A stretch of DNA of 64,000 nt from Haloglomus salinum (lineage in GTDB: Archaea; Halobacteriota; Halobacteria; Halobacteriales; Haloarculaceae): the NCBI RefSeq assembly GCF_024298825.1, contig NZ_CP101153.1, positions 4,092,001 to 4,156,000 on the forward strand, written 5' to 3'. Shown one piece after another: positions 9,226-17,363 of the stretch (the first letter of the stretch is position 1; each line of letters opens with the position of its first letter). Below the pieces are notes generated by a model. The model saw only the letters and a list, made by a program, of their open reading frames with translations, was not told the origin of the DNA and made no database searches. The translations under genes and the position numbers were made by a program.

Positions 9226-9876
9226 CTACGGCACGAGCCGCTTCAGCACCGTCGACTCGATCTTCCGGAGGTGCTCGCCGACCGTCCCCGAGGAGAGGTC
9301 CAGTTCGTCGGCGAGTTCCTGGTAGTTGGTCTGCCGGGGCTCCTCGTAGTAGCCCATCTCGACCGCGGTCCGGAGGATCTCCCGCTGGCGCTCGGTGAGC
9401 TGGTCGCCGGACTCGGACTGTTCGGGGTCGTACTCGCCGGTCGAGAGGAACTTCAGCCCCAGCCCGTCGGGCACGTCCTTGATGGCCTCGCGGATGGCAC
9501 GCTGGTTGCCGATGGCCCGGACCTCCAGCGCCCCGCGGTCGGTGTAGCGCATCGGCGTGTCCAGCACCAGCTCGCGACGCTGGGGCACGCTGTACAGCTG
9601 CTGGAGCTCCTCATCGGCGGTGATGCGCGAGTACGAGAAGATGCCCGTCTCCGAGACCGAGAGGTCGTACGAGATGATGTCCGGGTCGTCGCCGACGAGC
9701 TCCTCCAGCCGGTCGGCGTCGCCGGAGAACTCCAGCAGCACGACCGCGGAGCCGTCTTCGAGGACGTTGAAGTGGTGGATGGCCTCCCGGTGCACGTCGG
9801 GGTCGTCGGCGACGGCCGCGACGGCCGGGTGGAGATATCGACCCCGCGGGATGAGTAGAAAATCGACGTACCTCAT
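9226..9876 (-). CDS. Bacterio-opsin-activator-type HTH transcription regulator
   Basis: The 216-residue protein ends in the HTH domain found in haloarchaeal Bat-like regulators. The signature Leu-Thr-Glu-Arg-Gln-Arg-Glu-Ile-Leu is followed by Gly-Tyr-Tyr-Glu-Glu-Pro-Arg and a recognition helix with Ser-Ser-Gly-Thr-Val-Gly-Glu-His-Leu-Arg. The N-terminal part resembles the GAF-like or ligand-sensing half of these proteins. The target is unknown. I chose ATG 9876 (Met-Arg-Tyr-Val-Asp-Phe), which gives the family N-terminus; the 37 codons further upstream look non-coding. TATA-like sequences near 9973-9995 would leave a leader of 70-100 bases, rich in C and T, which is unusual here. Confidence 0.85.
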   Translation of the reverse strand: MRYVDFLLIPRGRYLHPAVAAVADDPDVHREAIHHFNVLEDGSAVVLLEFSGDADRLEELVGDDPDIISYDLSVSETGIFSYSRITADEELQQLYSVPQRRELVLDTPMRYTDRGALEVRAIGNQRAIREAIKDVPDGLGLKFLSTGEYDPEQSESGDQLTERQREILRTAVEMGYYEEPRQTNYQELADELDLSSGTVGEHLRKIESTVLKRLVP

Positions 9877-10511
9877 ATCTGCGGTTCGAGGGGTCCAGCG
9901 TCTTGAGGGTTGCGGGCTGCAGGGAGGAGGAGGAGAGGTGGCAGCACACTTTCCAGACCCCGGTACTTCACCATTTATCCAGCGCATATATCCTCAGTTA
10001 CTCCCACTGGAAGTGGAATTTCGTGGTACAATGATTATCGTCGGCTCGGTTCAGCACGACGGCGGGAATAGCTCCGAAGCCCTCGCACGCTGCGGGGCCG
10101 GGCCTCACTGTCTCCGGAAATCGAAGGTTTCCGGGATGACGAGAGAGCTTTGCTCTCTCGAACCACGCTCCTCGCTCACTGGCTTCGCTCGTCCGCTGTG
10201 GTGCTTACGTCGGCCGGGCTCCCGGAGAGTGCTCGCCCTTCGAGTCCGCCAGGGACCGCAGATTCGTCAGTCGGGTCGTACGAGCCTCACGCCTCCCCAA
10301 CCGCCTGCACTCCTCGCTCCGGTCGCTTCGCTCCCGTCGCTGCGGTGCTCAGCCACCGGCAGAGCAAGCTCTGCCGAGCCCTCGCTCGCTTACACTCGCG
10401 AGGACCTCGCACGGTGTGCGGCGGCTGGCCTCCGGCACAGCCGCCAGCGCGCGCCCGTTCGACTGACGGAGAGTGATGGGCGGGAGAGAACATCGGTCAC
10501 GCTCGGGGACG
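9877..10511. other. Long intergenic region with many short palindromes
   Basis: The first 150 bases hold the promoter and pyrimidine-rich leader of the bat-type gene. From about 10110 onward the sequence is a string of short inverted repeats with tiny loops, for example around 10140-10160 (GAGAGAGC, TTT, GCTCTCTC) and 10360-10380 (GCAGAGC, AA, GCTCTGC), plus cttcgctc-type repeats. Open frames cross it but their amino acid composition is Ser/Arg/Pro-rich and unlike the acidic neighbours. I see no supported gene. It may be a decayed region or a run of RNA hairpins. Confidence 0.5.
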
Positions 10512-11705
10512 CTAGTTGCTCCGCAGCGACTCGCGGACGGTCGCGAGTCCGGCGTCGGCGTCGACGTCGACGCCCAGCGCGAGCAGCGAGTCGCCCAGCG
10601 CGGCCACGAGTGCGGTCACGTTGTCCGGCGTGGCGCCGTGGCCCATACAGCCCACACGCAGCACCTCGCCCGCGAGGTCGCCGAGGCCGCCGGCAATCTC
10701 GATTCCGTGCTCCTCCAGCATCCGGTCGATGACATCGCCCGGTTCGACGTGGGCGGCCTCGGGGAGGCGGGCGGTGTTGAGCGAGGGGAGCCACCAGTCC
10801 GGCTCGGCGACGGGGGCGAGCCCCATCGCGGCCAGGCCCTCGCGGAGCGCGCCAGCGACGCGCTCGTGGCGGGCCCACCGGTCTTCGAGGCCCTCCTCGG
10901 CGACGAGTCGGAGCGATTCGCGCAGCGCGTACACGTTGGAGACGGGCGCAGTGTGGTGGTAGGCCCGCTCCTCACCCCAGTAGTCGTCCAGCAGCGTGAG
11001 GTCGAGATACCACGAGCGCGGGCGCTCCTCGCGGGACTGCACCCGTTCCATCGCCGCGTGGTTGAGCGAGAGCGGCGACGCACCCGGCGGACAGGAGAGG
11101 CACTTCTGCCCGGCCGAGTACGCGGCGTCGACACCCCAGTCGTCCATCCGGAACTCCACGCCGCCCAGCGAGGTGACCACGTCCGCGACGACGAGCGCGT
11201 CGTTGTCGTGGGCGATGTCGGTGAGTGCGGGCACGTCGGGCTGGCGGACGCCCGTCGAGGTCTCGGCGTGGACGAACCCGAACAGGTCCGGGTCGTGCTC
11301 GGCGAAGGCCGCCTGCACGTCGTCGGGGTCGAGCGGTTCGCCCCAGGGCGCGTCGACCCGCACGGGGTCGCCACCGGCACGCCGGACCATCGCGGCCATC
11401 CGGCCACCGAAGTAGCCGTTCGAGGGCACGAGAACGGTGTCACCGGGGCGCGTGAGGTTGCCGATGGCGGCCTCCATCGCCGCGCTCCCGGTGCCCGAAA
11501 CCGGGATGGTCCACTTGTTGTCGGTCTGGAGGACGTAGCGCAGCAGCTCCTGGGTCTCGTCCATCACGTCGAGGAACGCGGGGTCGAGGTGGCCGACGGG
11601 CGGGGCCGCCATCGCGCGGAGGGTGCGCGGATGGACCTCACTCGGGCCGGGACCCATCAGCAGGCGGTCCGGTGGCGACAGTTCGCCGACCTGTGGGCGT
11701 TGCAT
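10512..11705 (-). CDS. Class V aminotransferase (alanine-glyoxylate aminotransferase family)
   Basis: A 397-residue PLP enzyme of the class V group. The N-terminal signature Leu-Met-Gly-Pro-Gly-Pro-Ser is followed by the cofactor phosphate site Ser-Gly-Thr-Gly-Ser-Ala-Ala-Met-Glu. The Schiff-base lysine sits in Ser-Ala-Gly-Gln-Lys-Cys-Leu-Ser. Relatives transfer amino groups from alanine or serine to glyoxylate or pyruvate, and some serve serine or phosphonate metabolism, so the substrate is open. I chose ATG 11705 rather than the ATG at 11732: a TTTAT box (complement of 11731-11735) lies 28 bases before 11705, which implies a leaderless transcript. Confidence 0.88.
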   Translation of the reverse strand: MQRPQVGELSPPDRLLMGPGPSEVHPRTLRAMAAPPVGHLDPAFLDVMDETQELLRYVLQTDNKWTIPVSGTGSAAMEAAIGNLTRPGDTVLVPSNGYFGGRMAAMVRRAGGDPVRVDAPWGEPLDPDDVQAAFAEHDPDLFGFVHAETSTGVRQPDVPALTDIAHDNDALVVADVVTSLGGVEFRMDDWGVDAAYSAGQKCLSCPPGASPLSLNHAAMERVQSREERPRSWYLDLTLLDDYWGEERAYHHTAPVSNVYALRESLRLVAEEGLEDRWARHERVAGALREGLAAMGLAPVAEPDWWLPSLNTARLPEAAHVEPGDVIDRMLEEHGIEIAGGLGDLAGEVLRVGCMGHGATPDNVTALVAALGDSLLALGVDVDADAGLATVRESLRSN

Positions 11706-11730
11706 GTGCGGCCGTCCGGGACCCGGCGAC

Positions 11731-11736
11731 ATAAAC
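11731..11736 (-). promoter_or_regulatory. TATA-like box for the aminotransferase gene
   Basis: TTTAT on the minus strand, centred 28 bases before the ATG at 11705. This spacing is typical of leaderless haloarchaeal genes and decides the start codon chosen. Confidence 0.55.
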
Positions 11737-11781
11737 GCGGCCGTTCAGGACGACCCCGGTGATTTCCGTGAGCAGGACGCC

Positions 11782-13224
11782 TCAATCGTCGGCTGTGCCC
11801 TCGCGCTCGTCGCCCCGTGGCCACTCCGGAACCTGGCTGGTGTCGTGGCTCCCGGTCGGGGGCAGGTTCACGGCGGCCGCCGCCGACGTCTCGAGGTCGG
11901 TCTCCTGACCGATGGCGTCCAGTTCGTCGGCGCCGTCGGTGTCACGGGCGTCCTGGTCGATGCGCATCGAACAGAACTCCGCACCGCACATCGAGCAGAA
12001 GCGCGCCTCCTTGTAGTTGTCACCCGGGAGCGACTGGTCGTGGAACGCCCGGGCACGCTCGGGGTCCAGTGCCAGCTCGAACTGCCGGCGCCAGTCGAAC
12101 GCGTACCGGGCCTCGGAGAGGGCGTCGTCCCAGTCGCGGGCACCGGGCCGGCCGTTCGCAACGTCGGCTGCGTGGGCGGCGATACGGTAGGCCGCCAGCC
12201 CGTCACGGACATCCTCGCGCTCGGGCAGCCCGAGATGCTCTTTGGGCGTGACGTAGCAGAGCATCGCGGCGCCTGCACGAGCGGCCTCCGTCGCACCGAT
12301 GGCACTGGTGATGTGGTCGTAGCCCGGCGCCACGTCGGTCACCAGCGGCCCGAGCACGTAGAACGGCGCCCCGTCACAGACCTCCTGCTGGCGTTCGACG
12401 TTGTCGGCCACCTCGTCGAGCGGGACGTGGCCCGGCCCCTCGACCATCACCTGCACCCCGTGGCTCCACGCGGTCCGGGTCAGCTCGCCGAGAGTCTCGA
12501 GTTCGGCGAACTGGGCGGCGTCGGAGGCGTCCGCCAGGCTCCCCGGGCGGAGTCCGTCGCCCAGCGAGACCGTCACGTCGTGCTCGACGAACACCTCGCA
12601 GATATCCTCGAACGCCGTGAACAGCGGGTTCTGCTCGCCGTGGGCCTCCATCCACTTCGCGAGGATGGACCCGCCACGGGAGACGATACCCGTCGTCCGG
12701 CCGTCGGTCAGAGGGAGATGCTCCAGCAGCACGCCGGCGTGGATGGTCATGTAGTCGACACCCTGGCGGGCCTGCTTCTCGATGACCTCGAGGAGCAGGT
12801 CGGGCGTGATGTCCTCGGGGCTGCCGGCCCGCTTGAGCGCCTCGTAGATGGGCACCGTCCCCACCGGGACGGGCGAGTGCTCGACGTTGGCCGCCCGGAT
12901 GGCGTCGAGGTTCTCGCCGGTCGAGAGGTCCATCACCGTGTCCGCACCGTAATGGACCGCGGTGTGAAGCTTCTCCAGCTCCGTCTCGGGGTCGCTGGTC
13001 GTCTCGCTGTTCCCGATGTTGGCGTTGACCTTCGTCGCGAACTCGCGGCCGATGCCCATCGGGTCCAGAGACTCGTGGGCGTGGTTGCTGGGGACGACGG
13101 CCTGCCCCTCGGCGACCTGCTCGCGGACGAACTCGGCGTCTCGATTCTCGCGCGCTGCAACGCGCTCCATCGCCGGCGTGACCTCCCCGGCACGAGCCCG
13201 CTGGAGCTGGGTGCGGTTCGACAT
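11782..13224 (-). CDS. thiC: Phosphomethylpyrimidine synthase (HMP-P synthase)
   Basis: The 480-residue sequence is a clear ThiC, the radical SAM enzyme that rearranges aminoimidazole ribotide into hydroxymethylpyrimidine phosphate for thiamine synthesis. The diagnostic C-terminal iron-sulfur motif CX2CX4C (Cys-Ser-Met-Cys-Gly-Ala-Glu-Phe-Cys) is present near residues 410-418, as are Asn-Ala-Asn-Ile-Gly-Asn-Ser near the N-terminus and Met-Val-Glu-Gly-Pro-Gly-His-Val-Pro. I chose ATG 13224 because it gives the family N-terminus and lies about 27 bases after an AT-rich box (13247-13257). It is divergent from a ThiR-like regulator, so it is probably repressed by thiamine phosphates. Confidence 0.95.
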   Translation of the reverse strand: MSNRTQLQRARAGEVTPAMERVAARENRDAEFVREQVAEGQAVVPSNHAHESLDPMGIGREFATKVNANIGNSETTSDPETELEKLHTAVHYGADTVMDLSTGENLDAIRAANVEHSPVPVGTVPIYEALKRAGSPEDITPDLLLEVIEKQARQGVDYMTIHAGVLLEHLPLTDGRTTGIVSRGGSILAKWMEAHGEQNPLFTAFEDICEVFVEHDVTVSLGDGLRPGSLADASDAAQFAELETLGELTRTAWSHGVQVMVEGPGHVPLDEVADNVERQQEVCDGAPFYVLGPLVTDVAPGYDHITSAIGATEAARAGAAMLCYVTPKEHLGLPEREDVRDGLAAYRIAAHAADVANGRPGARDWDDALSEARYAFDWRRQFELALDPERARAFHDQSLPGDNYKEARFCSMCGAEFCSMRIDQDARDTDGADELDAIGQETDLETSAAAAVNLPPTGSHDTSQVPEWPRGDEREGTADD

Positions 13225-13226
13225 GG

Positions 13227-13241
13227 TACAACTAGCTTGTA
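13227..13241. promoter_or_regulatory. Candidate operator, inverted repeat TACAA-N5-TTGTA
   Basis: A perfect 5-base inverted repeat lies 3 bases upstream of the thiC start codon, between its probable TATA box and the start. A repressor bound here would cover the transcription start. The gene on the other side is a ThiR-like regulator. The match to the real ThiR site is inferred, not known to me. Confidence 0.4.
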
Positions 13242-13345
13242 TTATCGAGTTATTGTAAAGCCGGCGGTGGGCGCGGTACCCGCCGTCGTCGGGGGCCCCG
13301 GCGTCGACCCGTGCGTTGAAGCGGGGTGGGGTCGACGTGTCGGCC

Positions 13346-14293
13346 ATGTCGCTGGTGCTGCCCGAGGAGATAGTCGTCGAGCGCCTCCTCCCGACGCTAC
13401 GGGTGGAACTCGCCCGTGACCTCTCGGACCGCGGCCTCACGCAGGCCGACATCGCCGACCGGCTCGGCGTGACCCAGGCCGCCGTCAGCAACTACCTCTC
13501 GGGCGACCCGGCCGTGGAGGAACGCTTCGTCGAGAACGAGCGGTTCCAGCGGACCGTCGAGCACATCGGCGCCGGCTTCGCTGACGGCTCGATGGACGGG
13601 TACGAGGCGCTCGCGGAGACGATGGAACTGGTGCGCGCGTTCGAGGACCGAGGACCGATCTGTGCCGTTCACGAGGCGGAGATGCCGGCGCTGGAGGGAC
13701 TGGGCTGTGACCTCTGCGTCCGCGGCGCCGACGAGGCCCTCTCCGAGGAGCGTCGCGTCCTGGCGAACGTCCGGAAGGCGACCCGCCGGTTGCAGGACAT
13801 CGAGGGCGCGGCGAGGTTCATCCCGAGCGTCGGGACCAACGTCGGGATGGGACTTCCCGCCCCCGCGGACCCGACGGACGTGGCGGCGGTCCCGGGGCGG
13901 GTCATCGCCGTCCGAGGGCGCGTGACGGTCCCTGCGAACCCGGAGTTCGGCGCGAGCGAACACGTCGCGAACGCGGTGCTCGCCGCCACGGCCGCCGACC
14001 CGACGGTCCGGGGAGCGCTCAACGTGGCGACCGACGACCGGCTGCTGGCGGCCGCACGCGAGGCGGGGTACGACCCGCTGCTGGTGGACGCGGAGGCGGA
14101 CGCTCGCGACCGGTTCACGACCCCGTTCGCCGAGCACGGGGACGTGCCGCCTGTGGTCTACCACCGCGGCGCGTACGGCGTCGAGCCCATCACCTACGTG
14201 TTCGGACCGTCGGCCGTCGACGCGGTCGCCCGACTGGGCGAACTGGTCGGGCGCGCCATCGGACCCGCCGACGGCGACGGCCCCGGCGAGTAG
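13346..14293 (+). CDS. thiR: ThiR-like thiamine regulator (HTH plus ThiN domain)
   Basis: The 315-residue protein starts with a helix-turn-helix (about residues 31-52, Leu-Thr-Gln-Ala-Asp-Ile-Ala then Gln-Ala-Ala-Val-Ser-Asn-Tyr-Leu-Ser). A middle linker has a CxxC pair. The C-terminal ThiN domain (from about 140) includes the Phe-Ile-Pro-Ser-Val-Gly-Thr-Asn start and His-Arg-Gly-x-x-Gly-Val-Glu-Pro. In archaea, HTH-ThiN fusions are known as ThiR, thiamine-phosphate-sensing repressors; the ThiN domain otherwise makes thiamine phosphate. Its divergent position next to thiC supports the regulator role. ATG 13346 was chosen over the TTG at 13316. Confidence 0.8.
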   Translation: MSLVLPEEIVVERLLPTLRVELARDLSDRGLTQADIADRLGVTQAAVSNYLSGDPAVEERFVENERFQRTVEHIGAGFADGSMDGYEALAETMELVRAFEDRGPICAVHEAEMPALEGLGCDLCVRGADEALSEERRVLANVRKATRRLQDIEGAARFIPSVGTNVGMGLPAPADPTDVAAVPGRVIAVRGRVTVPANPEFGASEHVANAVLAATAADPTVRGALNVATDDRLLAAAREAGYDPLLVDAEADARDRFTTPFAEHGDVPPVVYHRGAYGVEPITYVFGPSAVDAVARLGELVGRAIGPADGDGPGE

Positions 14294-14320
14294 CATACGG
14301 TCGCCGACTCGCGGAGGACG

Positions 14321-14528
14321 CCCCCGCTCCCCTGCCCCCGCCCCCGCTCCCCTGCCCCCGCCCCCGCTCCCCTGCCCCCGCCCCCGCTCCCCTGCCCCCG
14401 CCCCCGCTCCCCTGCCCCCGCCCCCGCTCCCCTGCCCCCGCCCCCGCTCCCCTGCCCCCGCCCCCGCTCCCCTGCCCCCGCCCCCGCTCCCCTGCCCCCG
14501 CCCCCGCTCCCCTGCCCCCGCCCCCGCC
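14321..14528. repeat. Perfect 20-bp tandem repeat, ten full copies plus a partial
   Basis: The unit CCCCCGCTCCCCTGCCCCCG is repeated ten times without a single mismatch from 14321 to 14520, followed by eight bases of an eleventh copy. The complementary strand is a regular series of runs of four or five G's, so it can form G-quadruplexes and the shown strand i-motifs. The array starts 27 bases after the thiR stop codon. Open frames across it, rich in Gly and Arg on the minus strand, follow from the repeat itself and are not taken as genes. Confidence 0.98.
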
Positions 14529-14584
14529 GACACCCGATGGTACACGCCTGCTTGCGGCCGTGACGCCGTGACCACGACCCCACA

Positions 14585-14592
14585 TTTATATA
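14585..14592 (+). promoter_or_regulatory. TATA box TTTATATA upstream of the DUF7522-like gene
   Basis: A near-consensus archaeal TATA box. Its centre lies 25-26 bases before the ATG at 14614, which is the normal spacing for a leaderless start, and 63 bases before the ATG of the main gene at 14652. Confidence 0.7.
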
Positions 14593-14613
14593 CGCACACA
14601 AGAGATTGGAAAT

Positions 14614-14655
14614 ATGGCTCGGAAGGGAGGCACCGAGGTGGAGCCGGGGTCATGA
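14614..14655 (+). CDS. Possible leaderless 13-codon upstream ORF
   Basis: ATG at 14614 opens a 13-residue frame, Met-Ala-Arg-Lys-Gly-Gly-Thr-Glu-Val-Glu-Pro-Gly-Ser. Its TGA (14653-14655) overlaps the ATG of the following gene as ATGA. The ATG sits at the expected transcription start behind the TATA box. If used, ribosomes would load on this frame and then re-initiate at 14652. The alternative is that transcription starts near here and the main gene simply uses the purine-rich GGGAGG stretch (14623-14630) as a leader. Confidence 0.35.
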   Translation: MARKGGTEVEPGS

Positions 14656-15032
14656 CCGAGGCCGCTGCACGACGTATCGTGGAGTACCTCCGGGACCGTA
14701 TCGGACGAGAGCTCCGGACGGTCGTCATCGTCCGGGAGGCGGACTGGGAGATCTACTACCTCCGGGACGACCTCCAGCGCGAGTACACACGTGAGTCCTT
14801 CGGCGAGGTCGTCGACCACTTCCAGCTCGACGCTCCGAAACAGCCCCCCGACGTGGCGGAGTGGCCCGTCGGGGGGCGTCGCGGGGTCGTCCACTACCAC
14901 GAGACGGCGTTCGTCGTCCAGTTTCCGGTATCGGATACGGAGAGCATCCTGATCAGTCTCACGCCGGAGGTCGGCCAGGACCTGCTGGCGTTCATGGAGG
15001 CCTGCCGGAACCTCATCGAGGACGACGGCTGA
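14652..15032 (+). CDS. Haloarchaeal DUF7522-like protein
   Basis: A 126-residue soluble, acidic protein. It starts Met-Thr-Glu-Ala-Ala-Ala-Arg-Arg-Ile-Val-Glu-Tyr and has the run Trp-Glu-Ile-Tyr-Tyr-Leu-Arg-Asp-Asp-Leu that I associate with this haloarchaeal family. The family has no known function; the compact alpha/beta pattern looks like a small regulatory or binding domain. It is convergent with pyrI, 12 bases apart. Its start overlaps the stop of a possible upstream ORF. Confidence 0.6.
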   Translation: MTEAAARRIVEYLRDRIGRELRTVVIVREADWEIYYLRDDLQREYTRESFGEVVDHFQLDAPKQPPDVAEWPVGGRRGVVHYHETAFVVQFPVSDTESILISLTPEVGQDLLAFMEACRNLIEDDG

Positions 15033-15044
15033 GGGCAGGCGGAG

Positions 15045-15512
15045 TCAGTCGGTCGCGATGTGTTCCGCGAGGTCCTCGCGGAGGATGGTGTCACAGTACC
15101 CACAGCGGACGGCGTCGTCGAGCACGTCGAAGCGGGACTCGACCGGTTCGCCCTCCGTGCTGATACAGTTCGCGTTCGGACAGGAGAGGATGCCCGTCAC
15201 GACCTCCGGCCGGGTGACACGGGACTTCTCGACCACGTCGTACTCGCGGACGATATTGATGCTCGCGGCCGGAGCGATGAGCGAGAGCACGTCGACCTCC
15301 GCGGGGCTCAACTCGCGTCCCTCCACCTTCACGATGTCCTTGCGCCCGAGACGGTCGGAGGGGACGTTCATCCCGACCGAAATCTCCTCGCCGCCGGAGC
15401 CGTCGATGCCGAGGATGGCCAGCACGTTGAGCGCCTGCCCGGCCGCGATGTGGTCGATGACGGTGCCGTTCTTGATCTTCGAGACGCGGAGCTCCTGGTT
15501 CGAGTCGCTCAT
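15045..15512 (-). CDS. pyrI: Aspartate carbamoyltransferase regulatory subunit
   Basis: The 155-residue protein is the nucleotide-binding regulatory chain of aspartate transcarbamoylase. The N-terminal allosteric domain begins with the family-typical [13 protein letters not shown]. The C-terminal zinc domain has all four ligands, Cys111, Cys116, Cys137 and Cys140. It assembles with PyrB and adjusts pyrimidine synthesis to nucleotide levels. Its ATG overlaps the pyrB stop codon by four bases (ATGA), so the two are translationally coupled. Confidence 0.95.
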   Translation of the reverse strand: MSDSNQELRVSKIKNGTVIDHIAAGQALNVLAILGIDGSGGEEISVGMNVPSDRLGRKDIVKVEGRELSPAEVDVLSLIAPAASINIVREYDVVEKSRVTRPEVVTGILSCPNANCISTEGEPVESRFDVLDDAVRCGYCDTILREDLAEHIATD

Positions 15513-16426
15513 CGCCCATCACCCCCATCACCGGGGAGCATCATGTCCAGTAGCGCCATCCGCACGGGGACGCCGTTGTGTGCCTGGTCGAAGTAGGTGG
15601 CGTACTCCGTCTCGTCGACATCCGGGGCGATCTCGTCGACGCGGGGGAGCGGATGCATCACGGTCAGGTCGTCCCTGGCGGCGTCGAGCGTCTCGGCGTC
15701 GATACGGTACTCGCCGGCGACCTGGCGGTACTCGTTCTCGTCGGGGAAGCGCTCGCGCTGGATGCGCGTGACGTACAGCACGTCGAGTTCGGGGAGGACT
15801 CCCCCCAGCTCCGTGTGCTCGCGCACGTCGGCGCCTGCCTCGTGGAGGTCGTAGCGGACGTTCTTCGGGAGGCGGAGCGACTCGGGGCTGATGAAGTGCT
15901 GGCGGACGTCGAACTCGGTGAGCGCGCCCGCGAGCGAGTGGACCGTCCGGCCGTACTTCAGGTCGCCCATGATGCCGACCGTGATATCGTCGAGGCCGGC
16001 GTTCTCCCGGATGGTGTACAGGTCGAGCAGCGTCTGGGTCGGGTGCTGGCCGGCACCGTCGCCCGCGTTGATGACCGGCACGTCGACGAACTCGCTGGCC
16101 AGTTTGGCGGCACCTTCGCTGGGATGCCGGAGGACGAGCGCGTCGGCGTAGCCCGCCACAACGCGGACGGTGTCGGCGAGCGACTCGCCCTTCTTGACCG
16201 ACGAGGACTCGACGGTCCCCATGTCGACGGTGTCGCCGCCGAGGCGTTTCATCGCGGTGTCGAAGCTCATCTTCGTCCGCGTGGACGGCTCGAAGAACAG
16301 CAGCCCGAGCAGGTCGTCGTCCCGGGCGACGCGCTCGCCGGCATCGAACTCGGCGGCGCGGTCCAGCACCGCCTCCACGTCGCCCCGCGACAGCTGTCTG
16401 GCGCTGATGAGGTGATCGTGCCGCAT
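15509..16426 (-). CDS. pyrB: Aspartate carbamoyltransferase catalytic subunit
   Basis: The 305-residue enzyme condenses carbamoyl phosphate and aspartate in pyrimidine synthesis. The carbamoyl-phosphate loop Phe-Phe-Glu-Pro-Ser-Thr-Arg-Thr is at residues 44-51. The His-Pro-Thr-Gln-Thr-Leu-Leu-Asp-Leu motif and the C-terminal Met-His-Pro-Leu-Pro-Arg are also present. ATG 16426 gives the normal N-terminus and lies about 28 bases after a TTCAAG box; the open frame upstream is non-coding. It is the first gene of pyrBI and is divergent from a RAD55-family gene. Confidence 0.95.
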   Translation of the reverse strand: MRHDHLISARQLSRGDVEAVLDRAAEFDAGERVARDDDLLGLLFFEPSTRTKMSFDTAMKRLGGDTVDMGTVESSSVKKGESLADTVRVVAGYADALVLRHPSEGAAKLASEFVDVPVINAGDGAGQHPTQTLLDLYTIRENAGLDDITVGIMGDLKYGRTVHSLAGALTEFDVRQHFISPESLRLPKNVRYDLHEAGADVREHTELGGVLPELDVLYVTRIQRERFPDENEYRQVAGEYRIDAETLDAARDDLTVMHPLPRVDEIAPDVDETEYATYFDQAHNGVPVRMALLDMMLPGDGGDGR

Positions 16427-16650
16427 TACCGGAACCGCCGCCCCCCGCCGCCTTGAATCTCCCGACCCCACGGACCGTATTTGAAGCCGCGTTGATGTCC
16501 GGGCGTAGCTCCGCCGTTCGCCGTCCTGGGCGCCCACCAGATATCGGCCATAGACGCCCACAGACGCCACAATTCGACAGTCCCCGGTTCGAGATATCGC
16601 CCCGAAAAGGCCAGAACTGTTAAACCGAAGTAGATAGTAACCACTCCTCA

Positions 16651-17277
16651 ATGGCGGACCGGCTACGGACAGGAATCGAGGTGCTCGACCGCAAGCTCGA
16701 TGGAGGAATCCCTGCCGGTAGCATCGTCGCCCTCACCGCCGACCCCGCAAGTCAGGCCGAACTGTTCCTCTACGAACTCACGGCCACACGCGGGACGCTC
16801 TACATCTCCCTCGACCGGACCGGCGACGCCGTCACGGACTCCATCGCCAACTCCCCCACCGCGACCGGGAGCCCGACGGTCCGCGACGTGGCCGGCGAGG
16901 CACCGCTGGACAACGCGGCCAAACTGGTCTCGGCGCTCCCCGAATCGTCGAACCTCATCGTCGACCCGCTGAACATCCTCGAGAGCCAGGAGCCCGCCCG
17001 CTTCCGGAACTTCATGAACGAGCTCCAGAACCACATCTACAACACGGGCTCGCTGGCGCTCCTGCACTGTCTCGATGGCCACTACATCCCGGACCTGCGC
17101 GATACGACACTCCACATGTCGGATATCGTCTTCGACCTGAAGACCATCGAGAGCGGCGACAACATCGAGAACCGCCTCGCCGTCCCCAAGTTCCGCGGCG
17201 GGCGGGCGCTCAACGACATCATCAAGCTGGAGCTGTCCGAGGAGGTCGCCATCGACACCTCCCGGGACATCGCGTAG
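16651..17277 (+). CDS. RAD55/KaiC-family ATPase homologue with degenerate Walker A
   Basis: The 208 residues follow the RecA/RAD55 fold: [17 protein letters not shown] at the start, a Walker B-like Asn-Leu-Ile-Val-Asp-Pro strand, and the later Asp-Ile-Val-Phe-Asp-Leu strand. The Walker A position reads Thr-Ala-Asp-Pro-Ala-Ser-Gln-Ala-Glu, without the Gly-Lys-Thr needed to hold ATP phosphates. It is therefore probably a non-hydrolysing relative acting through protein contacts. Function is unknown. A TTAAA box 29 bases before ATG 16651 suggests a leaderless transcript. Confidence 0.75.
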   Translation: MADRLRTGIEVLDRKLDGGIPAGSIVALTADPASQAELFLYELTATRGTLYISLDRTGDAVTDSIANSPTATGSPTVRDVAGEAPLDNAAKLVSALPESSNLIVDPLNILESQEPARFRNFMNELQNHIYNTGSLALLHCLDGHYIPDLRDTTLHMSDIVFDLKTIESGDNIENRLAVPKFRGGRALNDIIKLELSEEVAIDTSRDIA

Positions 17278-17363
17278 GAACCCCAGACACTCGGGTGGGC
17301 CCGTCCCCTCGGGCGGTTGAACCGTCGCCAGATTCACCATCGGCGCGCGTCGACCCTCGACCG

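Noticed and set aside
10150-10476. A 108-residue Ser/Pro/Arg-rich protein upstream of the aminotransferase
   Set aside because: The composition is unlike haloarchaeal proteins and arises from inverted repeats; no promoter is visible.
13224-13260. A TPP riboswitch upstream of thiC
   Set aside because: The probable transcript has almost no leader, and no TPP-aptamer-like sequence is visible; protein control is more likely.
11623-13419. A 598-residue frame on the plus strand across thiC
   Set aside because: It is antisense to a clear ThiC with all catalytic motifs and shows only mirror-image codon bias.
14321-14528. A CRISPR array
   Set aside because: The units are directly adjacent with no spacers and no cas genes lie nearby.
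14190-14601. Gly/Arg-rich proteins on the minus strand across the tandem repeat
   Set aside because: The residues are produced by the 20-bp repeat itself in all three frames and no promoter or coding bias supports them; I treat the array as DNA repeat only.
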